Source of the DNA: an uncultured Fenollaria sp.
GTDB lineage: Bacteria; Bacillota; Clostridia; Tissierellales; Peptoniphilaceae
DNA length: 21,751 nt
Direction of reading: 5' to 3'
Assembly: GCF_934202865.1 (NCBI RefSeq)
Contig: NZ_CAKPYL010000018.1
Span: 1 to 21,751 of the forward strand
Shown: piece by piece, positions 7,255 to 14,764 of the stretch
Numbering within the stretch: the stretch's first letter is position 1
How the letters are laid out: each line of letters begins with the position of its first letter
Made by a program: the position numbers and the translations under genes
Notes under the pieces: model-generated
Databases searched by the model: none
The model's input: only the letters and a program-made list of their open reading frames with translations
Told to the model about the DNA's origin: nothing

Positions 7255-8622
7255 CTATTCATTTGTTATGTTCTTAATCCACTTCTTCGAAATTACTCTC
7301 GGTAATCCTATGGCTGCCTTGGCAAATTCTTCGCCGCACGCCATCAAGTACACGTAGTGAAGCGGTAATTTTAGTACTACTGCGCCAAGGAAGGCTAGTG
7401 GCACACCTATAAGCCAAACGCAGCTCATCTCAAGCGCCATGGAGTATCTTGTGTCTCCACCGCCTCTAAATATGCCGACTATAAGGGTCGAGTTATGTGT
7501 CTTAACGAAGAGCGCAATACCCATGGTGATGAATAAATCTGCGGCTATGGCTTTTGATTCTGGCGTAATTTTCGGGAAGATAACGAAGAATGACTCTCTA
7601 AATATGATCATCAAAGCACCAAGTACAAGTCCTGTCAAGGCCGAGAGCTCTAGTAGCCACGTTCCGTATCTATACGCCTGATCTTCGTCGCCCGCGCCGA
7701 TGGAGTTGCCGACTATAACTGTACAAGCGCCGGCTAGTCCTCTAGCTAAGACGAAGAAGATGTTTTGCACTGTCATACCTATCTGCAAGGCTGTAACGCT
7801 CCTTGTTCCAAGCTTTGCGTAGGCTATCTGATAAACGATTTGTCCTAAGGACCAGAATGTTTCGTTCAAAATTACTGGACCTGCTGTCTTTAGGTAAAGT
7901 TTTTTAAAATGGCTGTCGAATGTAATGAAGTCCTTAATCTTGCCTTTTAGTGGACTTCTGTGTTTTTTAAGTGCTATATATAAAACGATAAATTCAAGTA
8001 TACGAGCAAGGATAGTACCTAGCGCGCCACCCGCTACGCCCATAGCTGGAAAGCCAAGTTTACCAAAGATGAAAACGTAGTTAAAGAAGGCGTTTCCGAA
8101 GAAGGCAAATGTCGATGCAATTAAAGGCGTCTTTGCATTGCCTATGCTTCTCATTGATACTGAATAAATGAAGTTCACTGCTGTAAGTATATACGAGAAG
8201 GAAACTACTCTAAGGTATGTAACGCCGTAAGGGATTACGTTTGTGTCATCTGTGAAGATCCTCATCAGCTGCTCTGGTATAGCTAGCGCCAGTATTGTGA
8301 ATATACTTGCCACGATCACGGATAGCATCAGTGCCATACCATGTGATTTTCTCACGCCTTCGTAGTCTTCCTTGCCATTGTACTGAGCAATCATAACTGA
8401 AGTACCTGTCGCTATACCGAAGCAGATAAGCGTCATAAAGAAGAAGATTTGGTTTGCAAGACCAACTGCCGATATCGCATAGTCGCCTAGTGACGATATC
8501 ATCGTTGTATCCAGTGTATTAAGTACACTTGCGAGTAGATTTTGAAGTGCGACTGGCACTGCAAGGCTATATACTAATTTTAAAAATTTTTTATCCTGAA
8601 ACATTTCACGTAAATTTTTCAT
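7255..8622 (-). CDS. MATE family multidrug/toxin exporter
   Basis: A 455-residue polytopic inner-membrane protein of the MATE family, which export cationic drugs or metabolites by Na+ or H+ antiport. The N-terminus KLVYSLAVPVALQNLLASVLNTLDTTMISSLGD is the typical first MATE segment, with the conserved P and the D ending helix 2; the two-fold repeat reappears around ILNETFWSLGQIVYQIAYAKLGT. About 12 hydrophobic segments can be drawn. I chose the ATG at 8620-8622 (MKNLREMF) because AAAGGA lies 8 bp ahead; the ATG nine bases upstream overlaps that site. A consensus promoter and a terminator frame it as a single-gene unit. Substrate unknown. Confidence 0.9.
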   Translation of the reverse strand: MKNLREMFQDKKFLKLVYSLAVPVALQNLLASVLNTLDTTMISSLGDYAISAVGLANQIFFFMTLICFGIATGTSVMIAQYNGKEDYEGVRKSHGMALMLSVIVASIFTILALAIPEQLMRIFTDDTNVIPYGVTYLRVVSFSYILTAVNFIYSVSMRSIGNAKTPLIASTFAFFGNAFFNYVFIFGKLGFPAMGVAGGALGTILARILEFIVLYIALKKHRSPLKGKIKDFITFDSHFKKLYLKTAGPVILNETFWSLGQIVYQIAYAKLGTRSVTALQIGMTVQNIFFVLARGLAGACTVIVGNSIGAGDEDQAYRYGTWLLELSALTGLVLGALMIIFRESFFVIFPKITPESKAIAADLFITMGIALFVKTHNSTLIVGIFRGGGDTRYSMALEMSCVWLIGVPLAFLGAVVLKLPLHYVYLMACGEEFAKAAIGLPRVISKKWIKNITNE

Positions 8623-8646
8623 ATAACTCATCCTTTCAATTCAATA

Positions 8647-8675
8647 ATTTTATCATTTACGAGATTACTTGTCAA
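8647..8675 (-). promoter_or_regulatory. Sigma-A promoter of the MATE exporter gene
   Basis: On the minus strand a perfect TTGACA (8670-8675) and TAAAAT (8647-8652) are 17 bp apart, about 25 bp upstream of the start codon. Confidence 0.8.
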
Positions 8676-8737
8676 GACATTTCGCCTTACGAATGGAAAA
8701 GATCCCTCTTCCATATATATAAATATATTTTGCAAAG

Positions 8738-8761
8738 AAAAAAGAGCCTGGCTAGAGGCTC
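8738..8761 (-). terminator. Terminator of spoVG
   Basis: On the minus strand GAGCCT (8756-8761) pairs with AGGCTC (8744-8749) around a 6-nt loop, and is followed by TTTTTT (8738-8743), 27 bp after the spoVG stop. Confidence 0.75.
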
Positions 8762-8788
8762 ATATTTCTAATAACTAATTAAAAATTA

Positions 8789-9097
8789 CTACTTTTCTTC
8801 CATTACTAGTATTTCTTCATCAGCTTCGTTTTTTGCGTCTTCAACAGCTGCTTCGTAAGCTTTGTAAACTTTTTCTTCGATGTCAGCTCTTGCTTCTGAG
8901 TTGATTGGGTGGGCTACGTCTCTGTAAGTACCATTAGGTACCTTTCTTGAAGGCATTGCAATGAATAAACCTTCTCTTCCTTCGATAACTTTGATGTCGT
9001 GAACAACAAAAGCGTTATCAAAAGTAACTGAAGCTGTTGCCTTTAAGTTTAAACCTTCCTTGTCAACTAGTCTTACTCTTACGTCTGTGATTGTCAT
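8789..9097 (-). CDS. spoVG: SpoVG family nucleic-acid-binding regulator
   Basis: SpoVG is a small site-specific DNA/RNA-binding protein that affects septation, sporulation and envelope or virulence genes in Bacillota. The 102 residues carry the family core [35 protein letters not shown] and [12 protein letters not shown], followed by an acidic tail. The start at 9097 gives MTITDVR, matching the usual MEVTDVR N-terminus, with AGGAGG (9107-9112) nine bases ahead. The ATG at 9104-9106 touches that site and is unlikely to be used. spoVG is divergent from murC across a palindrome-rich spacer. Its presence supports the Bacillota placement but does not prove sporulation, since many non-sporulating relatives have it. 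Confidence 0.95.
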   Translation of the reverse strand: MTITDVRVRLVDKEGLNLKATASVTFDNAFVVHDIKVIEGREGLFIAMPSRKVPNGTYRDVAHPINSEARADIEEKVYKAYEAAVEDAKNEADEEILVMEEK

Positions 9098-9138
9098 TTT
9101 CTCCATCCTCCTAATTCAGCTAAAATTTGCTTGATTTT

Positions 9139-9194
9139 TATCATAATATATATTATGATAGTTATATAAGCGAAATTATAAAATAGCTTATATA
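9139..9194. promoter_or_regulatory. Palindromes in the divergent spoVG-murC spacer
   Basis: A perfect 22-bp palindrome runs from 9139 to 9160 (half-site TATCATAATAT). Just beyond it TATATAAGC (9163-9171) and GCTTATATA (9186-9194) form a second perfect inverted repeat around 14 nt. Both lie in the only upstream region shared by spoVG and murC and could be operators or affect DNA melting. The extreme AT content makes short palindromes likelier by chance. Confidence 0.45.
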
Positions 9195-9253
9195 TATATT
9201 ATACTAAAGAGTTGAATTATTTTCAAGTACTTTTTATATATTTAGGAGGAAAA

Positions 9254-10639
9254 ATGGGATTTTTTTTGAAAAAACACAATATTGATAATATATTTTTCAT
9301 AGGCATAGGCGGAATAGGCATGAGCGGACTTGCTGAACTACTTATCTCGGAGGGCTGCAAAGTTAAAGGAACTGACACAGGTGAATCACAAATCATAGAA
9401 AGACTTAAGAAGATGGGCGCCGTTGTATACAACAAGCACGAGGCAAAAAACGTAGAGTCATCAAAGGTAGTTGTTTACACTGACGCGATACGTCCAGACA
9501 ATCCAGAGCTTATAAGAGCGAAGGAGCTTGGCCTTGAGATTTATGACAGAGCGAGCTTCTTAGGCGAAGTGATGAAGCTCTTCCCTAACTCAGTTTGCGT
9601 TTCAGGCACACACGGCAAAACTACTACAACATCGATGATTGCTTCGATCACAACACATACGCAAATGGATCCAACCATACTTTTAGGTGGCGAACTTGAC
9701 GAGATCGGCGGCAATATCAGGATAGGTAAAGGAAACATCATTGTCAGTGAGGCCTGCGAGTACAAGGCAAACATCTTAAAATACAATCCTACCATGGCCA
9801 TGATACTAAACATCGACGAAGACCACTTAGACTTTTATAAAAACATCGAAGACATCATCGCCACATTCAAGAAATACGCTGACGACGTGCCATCAACTGG
9901 CTACGTCCTATACAATAAAGACGACGAGCACGTTATTGAGGCCATCAAAGACGTTAAGGCTAAAACCATCAGCTTCGGTGTTGACTCTGATGCTGATTAT
10001 AAAGCTGAGAACATCACTTATGATGAGAATGGCTGTGCGAACTTCGATTTAATTCACAACAACGAAAAAACTGAGATCAAGCTAAGCGTTTTAGGTAAGC
10101 ATAACGTTTATAATGCGCTTGCTGCCATCGCCATGGCGAATACTTATGGTGCTTCACTACAAGATATTAAGAAATACATCCTTCTATACGCTGGCGTTCA
10201 CAGAAGAATCGAGACAAAGGGCTATATAGGAAGCGTGCGCATCATAGATGACTACGCACATCACCCAACAGAGATCATGGCGACACTTGAAGCCGTGAAG
10301 AAGATGGCTAAAGGCAGGATCATCACCATCTTCCAGCCACATACCTTCACTAGAACGCAAAAACTTCTAGAAGGCTTTGCTGAAGCGTTTAAAAGAAGCG
10401 ATGTAACCATCATCACAGACATTTACGCTGCGAGAGAAAAGGATACGAAAGTCGTTCACTCCAAGGACCTGATCAAGTCGATGAAGGATCACGGCTACGA
10501 TGCGATGTATATCTCGAAATTTGAGGACATCGAAAATTATCTTCTTGACAATCTAAGGGAAAACGACATCATCTTAACTGTCGGCGCGGGCAATATCTAC
10601 AAGCTTGGCGAAGACCTTTTGAAGATTAAGGAAAAATAA
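9254..10639 (+). CDS. murC: UDP-N-acetylmuramate--L-alanine ligase
   Basis: Adds L-alanine to UDP-N-acetylmuramic acid with ATP, the first amino-acid step of peptidoglycan precursor synthesis in the cytoplasm. The 461 residues show the three Mur-ligase domains. An N-terminal UDP-binding domain carries GIGGIGMSG (17-25). The central ATPase domain carries the P-loop SGTHGKTTTTSMI (117-129). A C-terminal domain is preceded by DDYAHHPTEI, which is characteristic of MurC. The ATG at 9254 has AGGAGG at 9244-9249; a longer frame opening with TTG at 9212 lacks a ribosome binding site. No other mur genes follow; a terminator comes 23 bp after the stop. Confidence 0.96.
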   Translation: MGFFLKKHNIDNIFFIGIGGIGMSGLAELLISEGCKVKGTDTGESQIIERLKKMGAVVYNKHEAKNVESSKVVVYTDAIRPDNPELIRAKELGLEIYDRASFLGEVMKLFPNSVCVSGTHGKTTTTSMIASITTHTQMDPTILLGGELDEIGGNIRIGKGNIIVSEACEYKANILKYNPTMAMILNIDEDHLDFYKNIEDIIATFKKYADDVPSTGYVLYNKDDEHVIEAIKDVKAKTISFGVDSDADYKAENITYDENGCANFDLIHNNEKTEIKLSVLGKHNVYNALAAIAMANTYGASLQDIKKYILLYAGVHRRIETKGYIGSVRIIDDYAHHPTEIMATLEAVKKMAKGRIITIFQPHTFTRTQKLLEGFAEAFKRSDVTIITDIYAAREKDTKVVHSKDLIKSMKDHGYDAMYISKFEDIENYLLDNLRENDIILTVGAGNIYKLGEDLLKIKEK

Positions 10640-10662
10640 TATAATTATAGAATAGTTTTACA

Positions 10663-10691
10663 AGACACACAGCGATGTGTGTCTTTTTTTA
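10663..10691 (+). terminator. Terminator of murC
   Basis: AGACACACA (10663-10671) pairs perfectly with TGTGTGTCT (10676-10684) around GCGA, followed by seven T. Confidence 0.85.
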
Positions 10692-10696
10692 TGCTT

Positions 10697-10740
10697 ATGG
10701 CCTTGCTGTGATAATGGTCTTGCCACGATAATGGTTTTGC
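10697..10740. repeat. 17-bp degenerate tandem repeat
   Basis: The motif ATGG(C/T)CTTGC..CGATA starts at 10697, 10714 and 10731, an exact 17-bp period over about 2.6 units. The middle unit's TGCCACGATAATGG (10721-10734) reappears inverted as CCATTATCGTGGC near 10987-10999. Confidence 0.6.
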
Positions 10741-10765
10741 GCCTCTGCTCATTTTTTTTACTTTA

Positions 10766-10873
10766 CTAATAGCCTTGCCACGATTTTTATTTTTGCTATC
10801 TTTAGTAAATTTACTTAAGCTAATGGCTTTGATACGATTTTTTCTTTTGCCTTCTTTAGTAATTTTACTTTTG
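10766..10873. repeat. 54-bp direct tandem duplication, degenerate
   Basis: Two 54-bp units, 10766-10819 and 10820-10873, align without gaps. They share the order CTAAT(A/G)GC(C/T)TTG, ACGATTTTT, TTTTGC and CTTTAGTAA. The unit begins with the same ctaatggcctt motif that occurs at 10697 and near 1395. The rest of the 10640-11145 spacer has no believable gene: an 81-codon frame over these repeats has no ribosome binding site. Confidence 0.65.
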
Positions 10874-11096
10874 AAAGCAATTTTGCCATATCAAACGCTC
10901 GTCATATGCCATTGGCGCGGCGGACTATTAATAGAAAAATCGATTTACGCGCAAAACGATATAATTAAAATAAGTAAAAGCGCCCTGCCATTATCGTGGC
11001 TGAACCATTCACAAAAGTAATACATAAGCTATGAAACTATAATATTTTTTTTATGTTAGCAATAAAAATTTTTCATCACAGGATTCAATTAAAGTA

Positions 11097-11139
11097 TTTA
11101 CACAGTATTTACTTCTATGATATAATAAAGAAAAGGGGG
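11097..11139 (+). promoter_or_regulatory. Promoter and ribosome binding site of the AGCS symporter gene
   Basis: TTTACA (11097-11102) and TATAAT (11121-11126) are 18 bp apart, with TG at 11118-11119 making an extended -10. AAAGGGGGA (11131-11139) is the ribosome binding site before the ATG at 11146. Confidence 0.75.
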
Positions 11140-11145
11140 AATAAT

Positions 11146-12534
11146 ATGAATACATATTTAGCAGTAAAGCTAGAGCCCATCGTCAAGGCTATTAATAGCG
11201 TTTTATGGTCAAAGTTTTTGATGTATGCGCTTTTAGCTTTGGGTATATTCTACACTATATACCTAGGTTTTCCGCAGATCACTAAGATAGGTCTAGCGTT
11301 TAAATACGCTTTCGGCGGACTATTTAAGAAGAAAGATAAAAAAGAAGAAAAAGACGGAGAGGTTCATGTAAACTCGTTCCAAGCGCTTGCTACGGCGATT
11401 GCTGCGCAAGTTGGTACTGGTAACATCGGTGGCGTAGCAACTGCTGTGGCATCTGGTGGACCGGGCGCGATTTTCTGGATGTGGGTTTCGGGTATTCTTG
11501 GCATGTCAACTATATTTGCTGAGGCGGTTCTTGCGCAATTGTATAAGGAAGAGAGGGACGGCGAGCCTGTCGGAGGTCCATCGTACTACATTTCCAATGG
11601 TCTTAAGTCTAAACCACTTGCAATAATATTCTCAATAACAATTATCCTTGCACTTGGTTTTGTAGGCAACATGGTTCAATCGAACTCCATTGCCCTTGCT
11701 ATGTCGAACGCTCTAAATGTTAACGCGCTTTATATCGGTATCGGACTTGCTGTTCTTGTTGGCTTTGTCATCATGGGTGGCCTTAAGAGAATCACGTCTA
11801 TGGCTGAGCTTGTAGTGCCTTTCATGGCACTTATCTACATCGTTGGCTCTGTGGCTATCCTTTATATTTATAGACATCATTTGGGTCTAGTTATATCTGG
11901 CGTATTTAGGGAAGCCTTCTCAACTCAGGCGGTTATCGGCGGTATGGCTGGTACTGTAATGAAGGAAGCGATTAAGAATGGTGTTGCGAGAGGTCTTTTC
12001 TCGAACGAAGCTGGTATGGGCTCGACGCCTCATGCTCACGCGACTGCAAAGGTTAAGGACCCTTGTATACAAGGTTTCGTAGCGATGGCTGGCGTTGTTG
12101 TAGACACACTTATCATCTGCTCTATCACAGCGCTTATAGTTTTAGCAACTGATGCTCATATGTCGGGTGCGAAGGCTGTTGCGATTACTCAATATGCGTT
12201 CACATCGGCCTTTGGTAAGGCTGGAACCATATTCCTAGCGATATCGCTAATGTTCTTCGCTTTCACAACTATAGTTGGTTGGTATATGTTTGGCGAGATG
12301 AACATCCGCTACTTATTCAAGGGAAAAGCAGCGATCAACGTATATAGAGTACTTGTACTTATATGCATCGTCGTTGGCTCGGTATTCGGTTCAAATCTAA
12401 TTTGGGACCTTGCCGATACTTTCAACGGCTTCATGGTCATACCGAACCTTATCGCTCTATTCTTACTTGCACCTCAAGTAAAAAAGGCGTACAAAAACTA
12501 TTTGCGTAGAAAAGATATGGGCGAATTAGATTAA
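11146..12534 (+). CDS. AGCS family sodium/alanine(glycine) symporter
   Basis: A 462-residue inner-membrane transporter of the alanine or glycine:cation symporter family (TC 2.A.25), taking up small neutral amino acids with Na+. Conserved blocks include FQALATAIAAQVGTGNIGGVATAVASGGPGAIFWMW, FAEAVLAQLYKE followed by GGPSYYI, and GLFSNEAGMGSTPHAHATA near the middle. About ten to eleven membrane segments can be drawn. A short charged loop KKKDKKEEKDGE lies early between helices. The ATG at 11146 is preceded by AAAGGGGGA; an upstream in-frame ATG at 11053 precedes the promoter and is not used. The gene stands alone between a promoter and a strong terminator. Alanine as substrate is the family default, not shown by the sequence. 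Confidence 0.93.
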   Translation: MNTYLAVKLEPIVKAINSVLWSKFLMYALLALGIFYTIYLGFPQITKIGLAFKYAFGGLFKKKDKKEEKDGEVHVNSFQALATAIAAQVGTGNIGGVATAVASGGPGAIFWMWVSGILGMSTIFAEAVLAQLYKEERDGEPVGGPSYYISNGLKSKPLAIIFSITIILALGFVGNMVQSNSIALAMSNALNVNALYIGIGLAVLVGFVIMGGLKRITSMAELVVPFMALIYIVGSVAILYIYRHHLGLVISGVFREAFSTQAVIGGMAGTVMKEAIKNGVARGLFSNEAGMGSTPHAHATAKVKDPCIQGFVAMAGVVVDTLIICSITALIVLATDAHMSGAKAVAITQYAFTSAFGKAGTIFLAISLMFFAFTTIVGWYMFGEMNIRYLFKGKAAINVYRVLVLICIVVGSVFGSNLIWDLADTFNGFMVIPNLIALFLLAPQVKKAYKNYLRRKDMGELD

Positions 12535-12549
12535 GATTAGATAAAGAGA

Positions 12550-12579
12550 GGCTCTCAGCAATTGCTGAGAGCCTTTTTT
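12550..12579 (+). terminator. Terminator of the AGCS symporter gene
   Basis: A perfect 24-bp palindrome, GGCTCTCAGCAA (12550-12561) with TTGCTGAGAGCC (12562-12573), followed by TTTTTT. A-rich bases before it may let it also stop minus-strand transcripts from the lipoprotein gene that converges on it. Confidence 0.9.
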
Positions 12580-12609
12580 GTGTATCTGTGGCTATAATAC
12601 TATACAAAA

Positions 12610-13335
12610 CTATTTATCAAAATTTGCTTTTAATAGAGCTTCGAGGCTGTCGTAGCCAGATGGGTCTATCTCAGTCATGCTCGAAGTGTATTCGCCTTTT
12701 GAATCGATGACAAGGACTTTGTTTTCATTGTCAAGCTTGTATTTAAAGGCAAAGATGCTGCTTAAGTAGTCAATGTCAAAGTAAAGAGTCTCGCCCATGA
12801 CCTTCACTTCTTCAGGCGCATGCTTTTTGTAAGAAAAACTATATATTTCTTCGTCATCGCCGGCAAAGCTGTAGCTGATATTGTAGCTTTCGTTGTAAGT
12901 AAAGGAAAACTCCATGCTTTGAGGGTAAACGCCGTAGATAATCTCGTCGTCGTTAAGTAGCTTTGAGTAGTCAGTTGTTTGCGCTAGAGCCTTGTCGTCA
13001 GCATATTCGCCGCTCTTCCAAGCGCGAACCATGATTTTGTTGATGCCAGAGACGCTAAACAGTCTTTTGTTAATATTCTCTACGTAGCCGTAGTCTTCGC
13101 CGTCAACGCTTACAGCGTAGTCAATACAGTCAAATACATCTACTTTTTCTTTACTTGTTTCTTCTTCCTTTCTTTCTTCGCCTATAGGCTCCTCGCCCTC
13201 TTTGGTCTCAGGCGCTTCCTCTTGATTTGCATCCGCCTCTTCTATGCCCTTATCTATAGCTTCATCCTTGCTAGGTCCTCCGCACGAGACCATAAACATG
13301 GATAGAGCGAGTAAAATTAGTAATATTTTTTTCAT
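12610..13335 (-). CDS. Putative lipoprotein with an acidic linker and a copper-amine-oxidase-N-like C-terminal part
   Basis: A 241-residue secreted lipoprotein of unknown function. MKKILLILLALSMFMVSC is a lipoprotein signal peptide with the lipidated cysteine at residue 18. Residues about 19-65 form a Glu/Lys-rich low-complexity linker. The remainder looks like a small folded domain. Its end, MGETLYFDIDYLSSIFAFKY followed by DNENKVLVID, has the hydrophobic pattern of the copper amine oxidase N-terminal (stalk-like) domain found in many clostridial surface proteins; that match is by eye only. ATG at 13333-13335 with AAGAGGTGA as ribosome binding site. Its promoter lies in the first copy of the 157-bp repeated spacer, and it converges on the symporter terminator. 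Confidence 0.7.
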   Translation of the reverse strand: MKKILLILLALSMFMVSCGGPSKDEAIDKGIEEADANQEEAPETKEGEEPIGEERKEEETSKEKVDVFDCIDYAVSVDGEDYGYVENINKRLFSVSGINKIMVRAWKSGEYADDKALAQTTDYSKLLNDDEIIYGVYPQSMEFSFTYNESYNISYSFAGDDEEIYSFSYKKHAPEEVKVMGETLYFDIDYLSSIFAFKYKLDNENKVLVIDSKGEYTSSMTEIDPSGYDSLEALLKANFDK

Positions 13336-13354
13336 AAAATCACCTCTTAATAAG

Positions 13355-13383
13355 ATAATACCACGAATGTGGCTAAATGTAAA
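13355..13383 (-). promoter_or_regulatory. Promoter of the lipoprotein gene
   Basis: On the minus strand TTTACA (13378-13383) and TATTAT (13355-13360) are 17 bp apart, 20 bp upstream of the start codon. The equivalent positions in copy 2 give TTGACT and TATTAT with the same spacing. Confidence 0.7.
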
Positions 13384-13384
13384 G

Positions 13385-13414
13385 AAAAAGTGACCTAGAA
13401 TAAACTAAGTCACT
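13385..13414 (-). terminator. Terminator of the acetyltransferase gene
   Basis: On the minus strand AGTGACTTAG pairs with CTAGGTCACT (one G-U) around a 6-nt loop, followed by TTTTTCTTT. The T-run immediately precedes the promoter of the next gene. Confidence 0.75.
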
Positions 13415-13506
13415 GTGATTATGGTATTGAATGTCCGATTTTTATGTCCAATGTCCGATTTCCTATTTCAGAAAAGTTCCATTATGGCAATAATTCTAAA
13501 TAGGAT

Positions 13507-14028
13507 TTATTTAAATCTATTCAGTTCATCCTCTTTTAACTCATAATTAACTATCGATTGCTTCTCTCCAAGTTGATTCGTCCACGAGTCATAATCAATA
13601 CGAATTTTTTTAAATCCAAGTTTTTCGTAAACATGCTGAGCTCTTTTATTATTTAGATTTGTCGTTAGGAATATGGTCTTCGCGCCCATTTTGAAGAGCT
13701 CTTCTATAAGCAAAGTAAGTATTACTCGTCCAAGTCCCTTCTCTTGATAAGTGCTATCGCATATCTTTATACCTATCTCGCATCTATCATCATCAGAAAA
13801 CTCATAATTCATCTCGCCGATGGCCTTGCCTTTGTACTCAATCATCAAAACTCTGTGAGCATCAGTGTAATTTTTGATCTGCTTCTTAATCCTCTCTTCG
13901 TTAGTGTTCACTCCATTCGGGAAGCCAGCGTGAGCCATGACAGAGCCGTCGTTCCACCAAGATGCGAGCTGAGATGCATCAGACTCTTCTGCGTTTCTAA
14001 TTAATATGTCTTTGTAAATTATATTCAT
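13507..14028 (-). CDS. GNAT family N-acetyltransferase
   Basis: A 173-residue cytoplasmic acetyl-CoA-dependent N-acetyltransferase; substrate unknown. The acetyl-CoA loop is QEKGLGR (95-101), and NNKRAQHVYEKLGFKKI (from about 126) is the typical C-terminal block of RimI/RimJ-like enzymes. The N-terminus ILIRNAEESDASQLASWWND is the usual first strand and helix. I chose the ATG at 14026-14028, preceded by AAGGAGG; the longer frame to 14103 runs through the promoter. The gene is flanked on both sides by the 157-bp repeated spacer, so the 720-bp unit (spacer plus gene) is bounded by direct repeats, which could allow deletion or amplification by recombination. Confidence 0.85.
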   Translation of the reverse strand: MNIIYKDILIRNAEESDASQLASWWNDGSVMAHAGFPNGVNTNEERIKKQIKNYTDAHRVLMIEYKGKAIGEMNYEFSDDDRCEIGIKICDSTYQEKGLGRVILTLLIEELFKMGAKTIFLTTNLNNKRAQHVYEKLGFKKIRIDYDSWTNQLGEKQSIVNYELKEDELNRFK

Positions 14029-14074
14029 TTGTAAGTTTCCTCCTTGATTTATATATTCTTCTTGTAATAAATAA

Positions 14075-14103
14075 ATAATACCACGAAGAAGTCTAAAAGT
14101 CAA
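14075..14103 (-). promoter_or_regulatory. Promoter of the acetyltransferase gene
   Basis: On the minus strand TTGACT (14098-14103) and TATTAT (14075-14080) are 17 bp apart, directly after the terminator T-run of the upstream gene. Confidence 0.75.
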
Positions 14104-14104
14104 G

Positions 14105-14133
14105 AAAAAGTGACCTAGATAAACTAAGTCACC
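14105..14133 (-). terminator. Terminator of the metallophosphoesterase-glycosylase operon
   Basis: On the minus strand GTGACTTAG pairs with CTAGGTCAC (one G-U), followed by TTTTTCTT. It is the second-copy version of the stem at 13389-13414. Confidence 0.7.
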
Positions 14134-14236
14134 GTGATTATGGTTTTGAATATCCGATTTTTTATCTCCAATGTCCGATTTTCTATTTCAGAAAAATGCC
14201 ATTATGGCAATAATTCTAAATAGGATTTATTTTAAA

Positions 14237-14743
14237 TTAATCCAAATACTTCAATATTACTCTCCACTCATTCACCAAGTCATCCAGCCTATACCTTGCA
14301 TTTGCTGGACTTGTCGATGGCAGTTTCACTCCCTCGATTCCCAAGTCCTTCTCGTGATACTTTTTGTAATATTTATACGAAGTCGATCCATTGAGAAAAA
14401 CTTCCTTAATGTCCGCGCCTTTAATAATGCGGTTTAAATCCGATGGCACGGCATTTTTGATACTCGCGTCACTCGAGCCGACTATGTCACACTGGTAAAT
14501 GGAGTCGTAGAGAGCAATATTGTGCCTCATAAGAAAGTCTTTGCGCGTGGCAATGCCATTAGCAAGGTCCTCGCCGAACAAAATTTCCATCACGCGCCAA
14601 AATCTATTTTGCGGATGACCGTAAAAGAAGCCATATTCACGAGTCTTGACCGATGGAAATGAGCCGAGGATCAAAATTTTTGAGTCCTTGGTAAAGCACG
14701 GTTCAAGCGGATGGACTATGGTTTTGTAATTGTCTTGTGGCAT
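14237..14743 (-). CDS. DNA-deoxyinosine (hypoxanthine) glycosylase, UDG superfamily family 6
   Basis: A 168-residue base-excision repair enzyme expected to remove hypoxanthine (deaminated adenine) from DNA. It has the family-6 layout. GSFPSVKTREYGFFYGHPQNRFW (27-49) contains the first active-site motif and the conserved Asn46. DIVGSSDASIKNAVPSDL is the next block and LPSTSPANA (141-149) the second active-site loop. The ATG at 14741-14743 has GAGGTGA ahead of it; the GTG nine bases upstream overlaps that site. It begins 21 bp after the metallophosphoesterase stop, so the two are cotranscribed. Whether the link to the upstream nuclease/HEPN genes is functional or only positional is not known. 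Confidence 0.85.
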   Translation of the reverse strand: MPQDNYKTIVHPLEPCFTKDSKILILGSFPSVKTREYGFFYGHPQNRFWRVMEILFGEDLANGIATRKDFLMRHNIALYDSIYQCDIVGSSDASIKNAVPSDLNRIIKGADIKEVFLNGSTSYKYYKKYHEKDLGIEGVKLPSTSPANARYRLDDLVNEWRVILKYLD

Positions 14744-14764
14744 AAATATCACCTCAATAATTCA

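Larger units (their letters stand above)
13355..13511. repeat. 157-bp repeated intergenic unit, copy 1 (terminator plus promoter)
   Basis: This spacer is nearly identical to 14075-14231, and the two align at a constant offset of 720 bp apart from two compensating single-base indels. On the minus strand it runs from the stop codon of the acetyltransferase gene through ATTATGGCAATAATTC, two ATGTCCGATTT boxes and a terminator stem to a promoter whose -10 is its last element. Confidence 0.85.
14075..14231. repeat. 157-bp repeated intergenic unit, copy 2 (terminator plus promoter)
   Basis: Second copy of the unit at 13355-13511. It contains TGCCATTATGGCA (14197-14209), a perfect palindrome that is broken by one or two bases in copy 1, and the doubled CCGATTT boxes. 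It separates the glycosylase gene (upstream on the minus strand) from the acetyltransferase gene. Confidence 0.85.

Noticed and set aside
7070..7357. 95-codon plus-strand frame over the tandem repeats
   Set aside because: Its sequence is a by-product of the 23-bp periodicity and it continues into the antisense of the MATE gene; no ribosome binding site.
9212..9253. TTG start and TTGAAT..TATATA promoter for murC
   Set aside because: A transcript from it would begin within the ribosome binding site, and the TTG start has no ribosome binding site; the ATG at 9254 with AGGAGG is clearly the start.
10775..11020. 81-codon hydrophobic plus-strand frame
   Set aside because: It lies wholly in degenerate tandem repeats, has no ribosome binding site, and its hydrophobicity follows from T-rich DNA.
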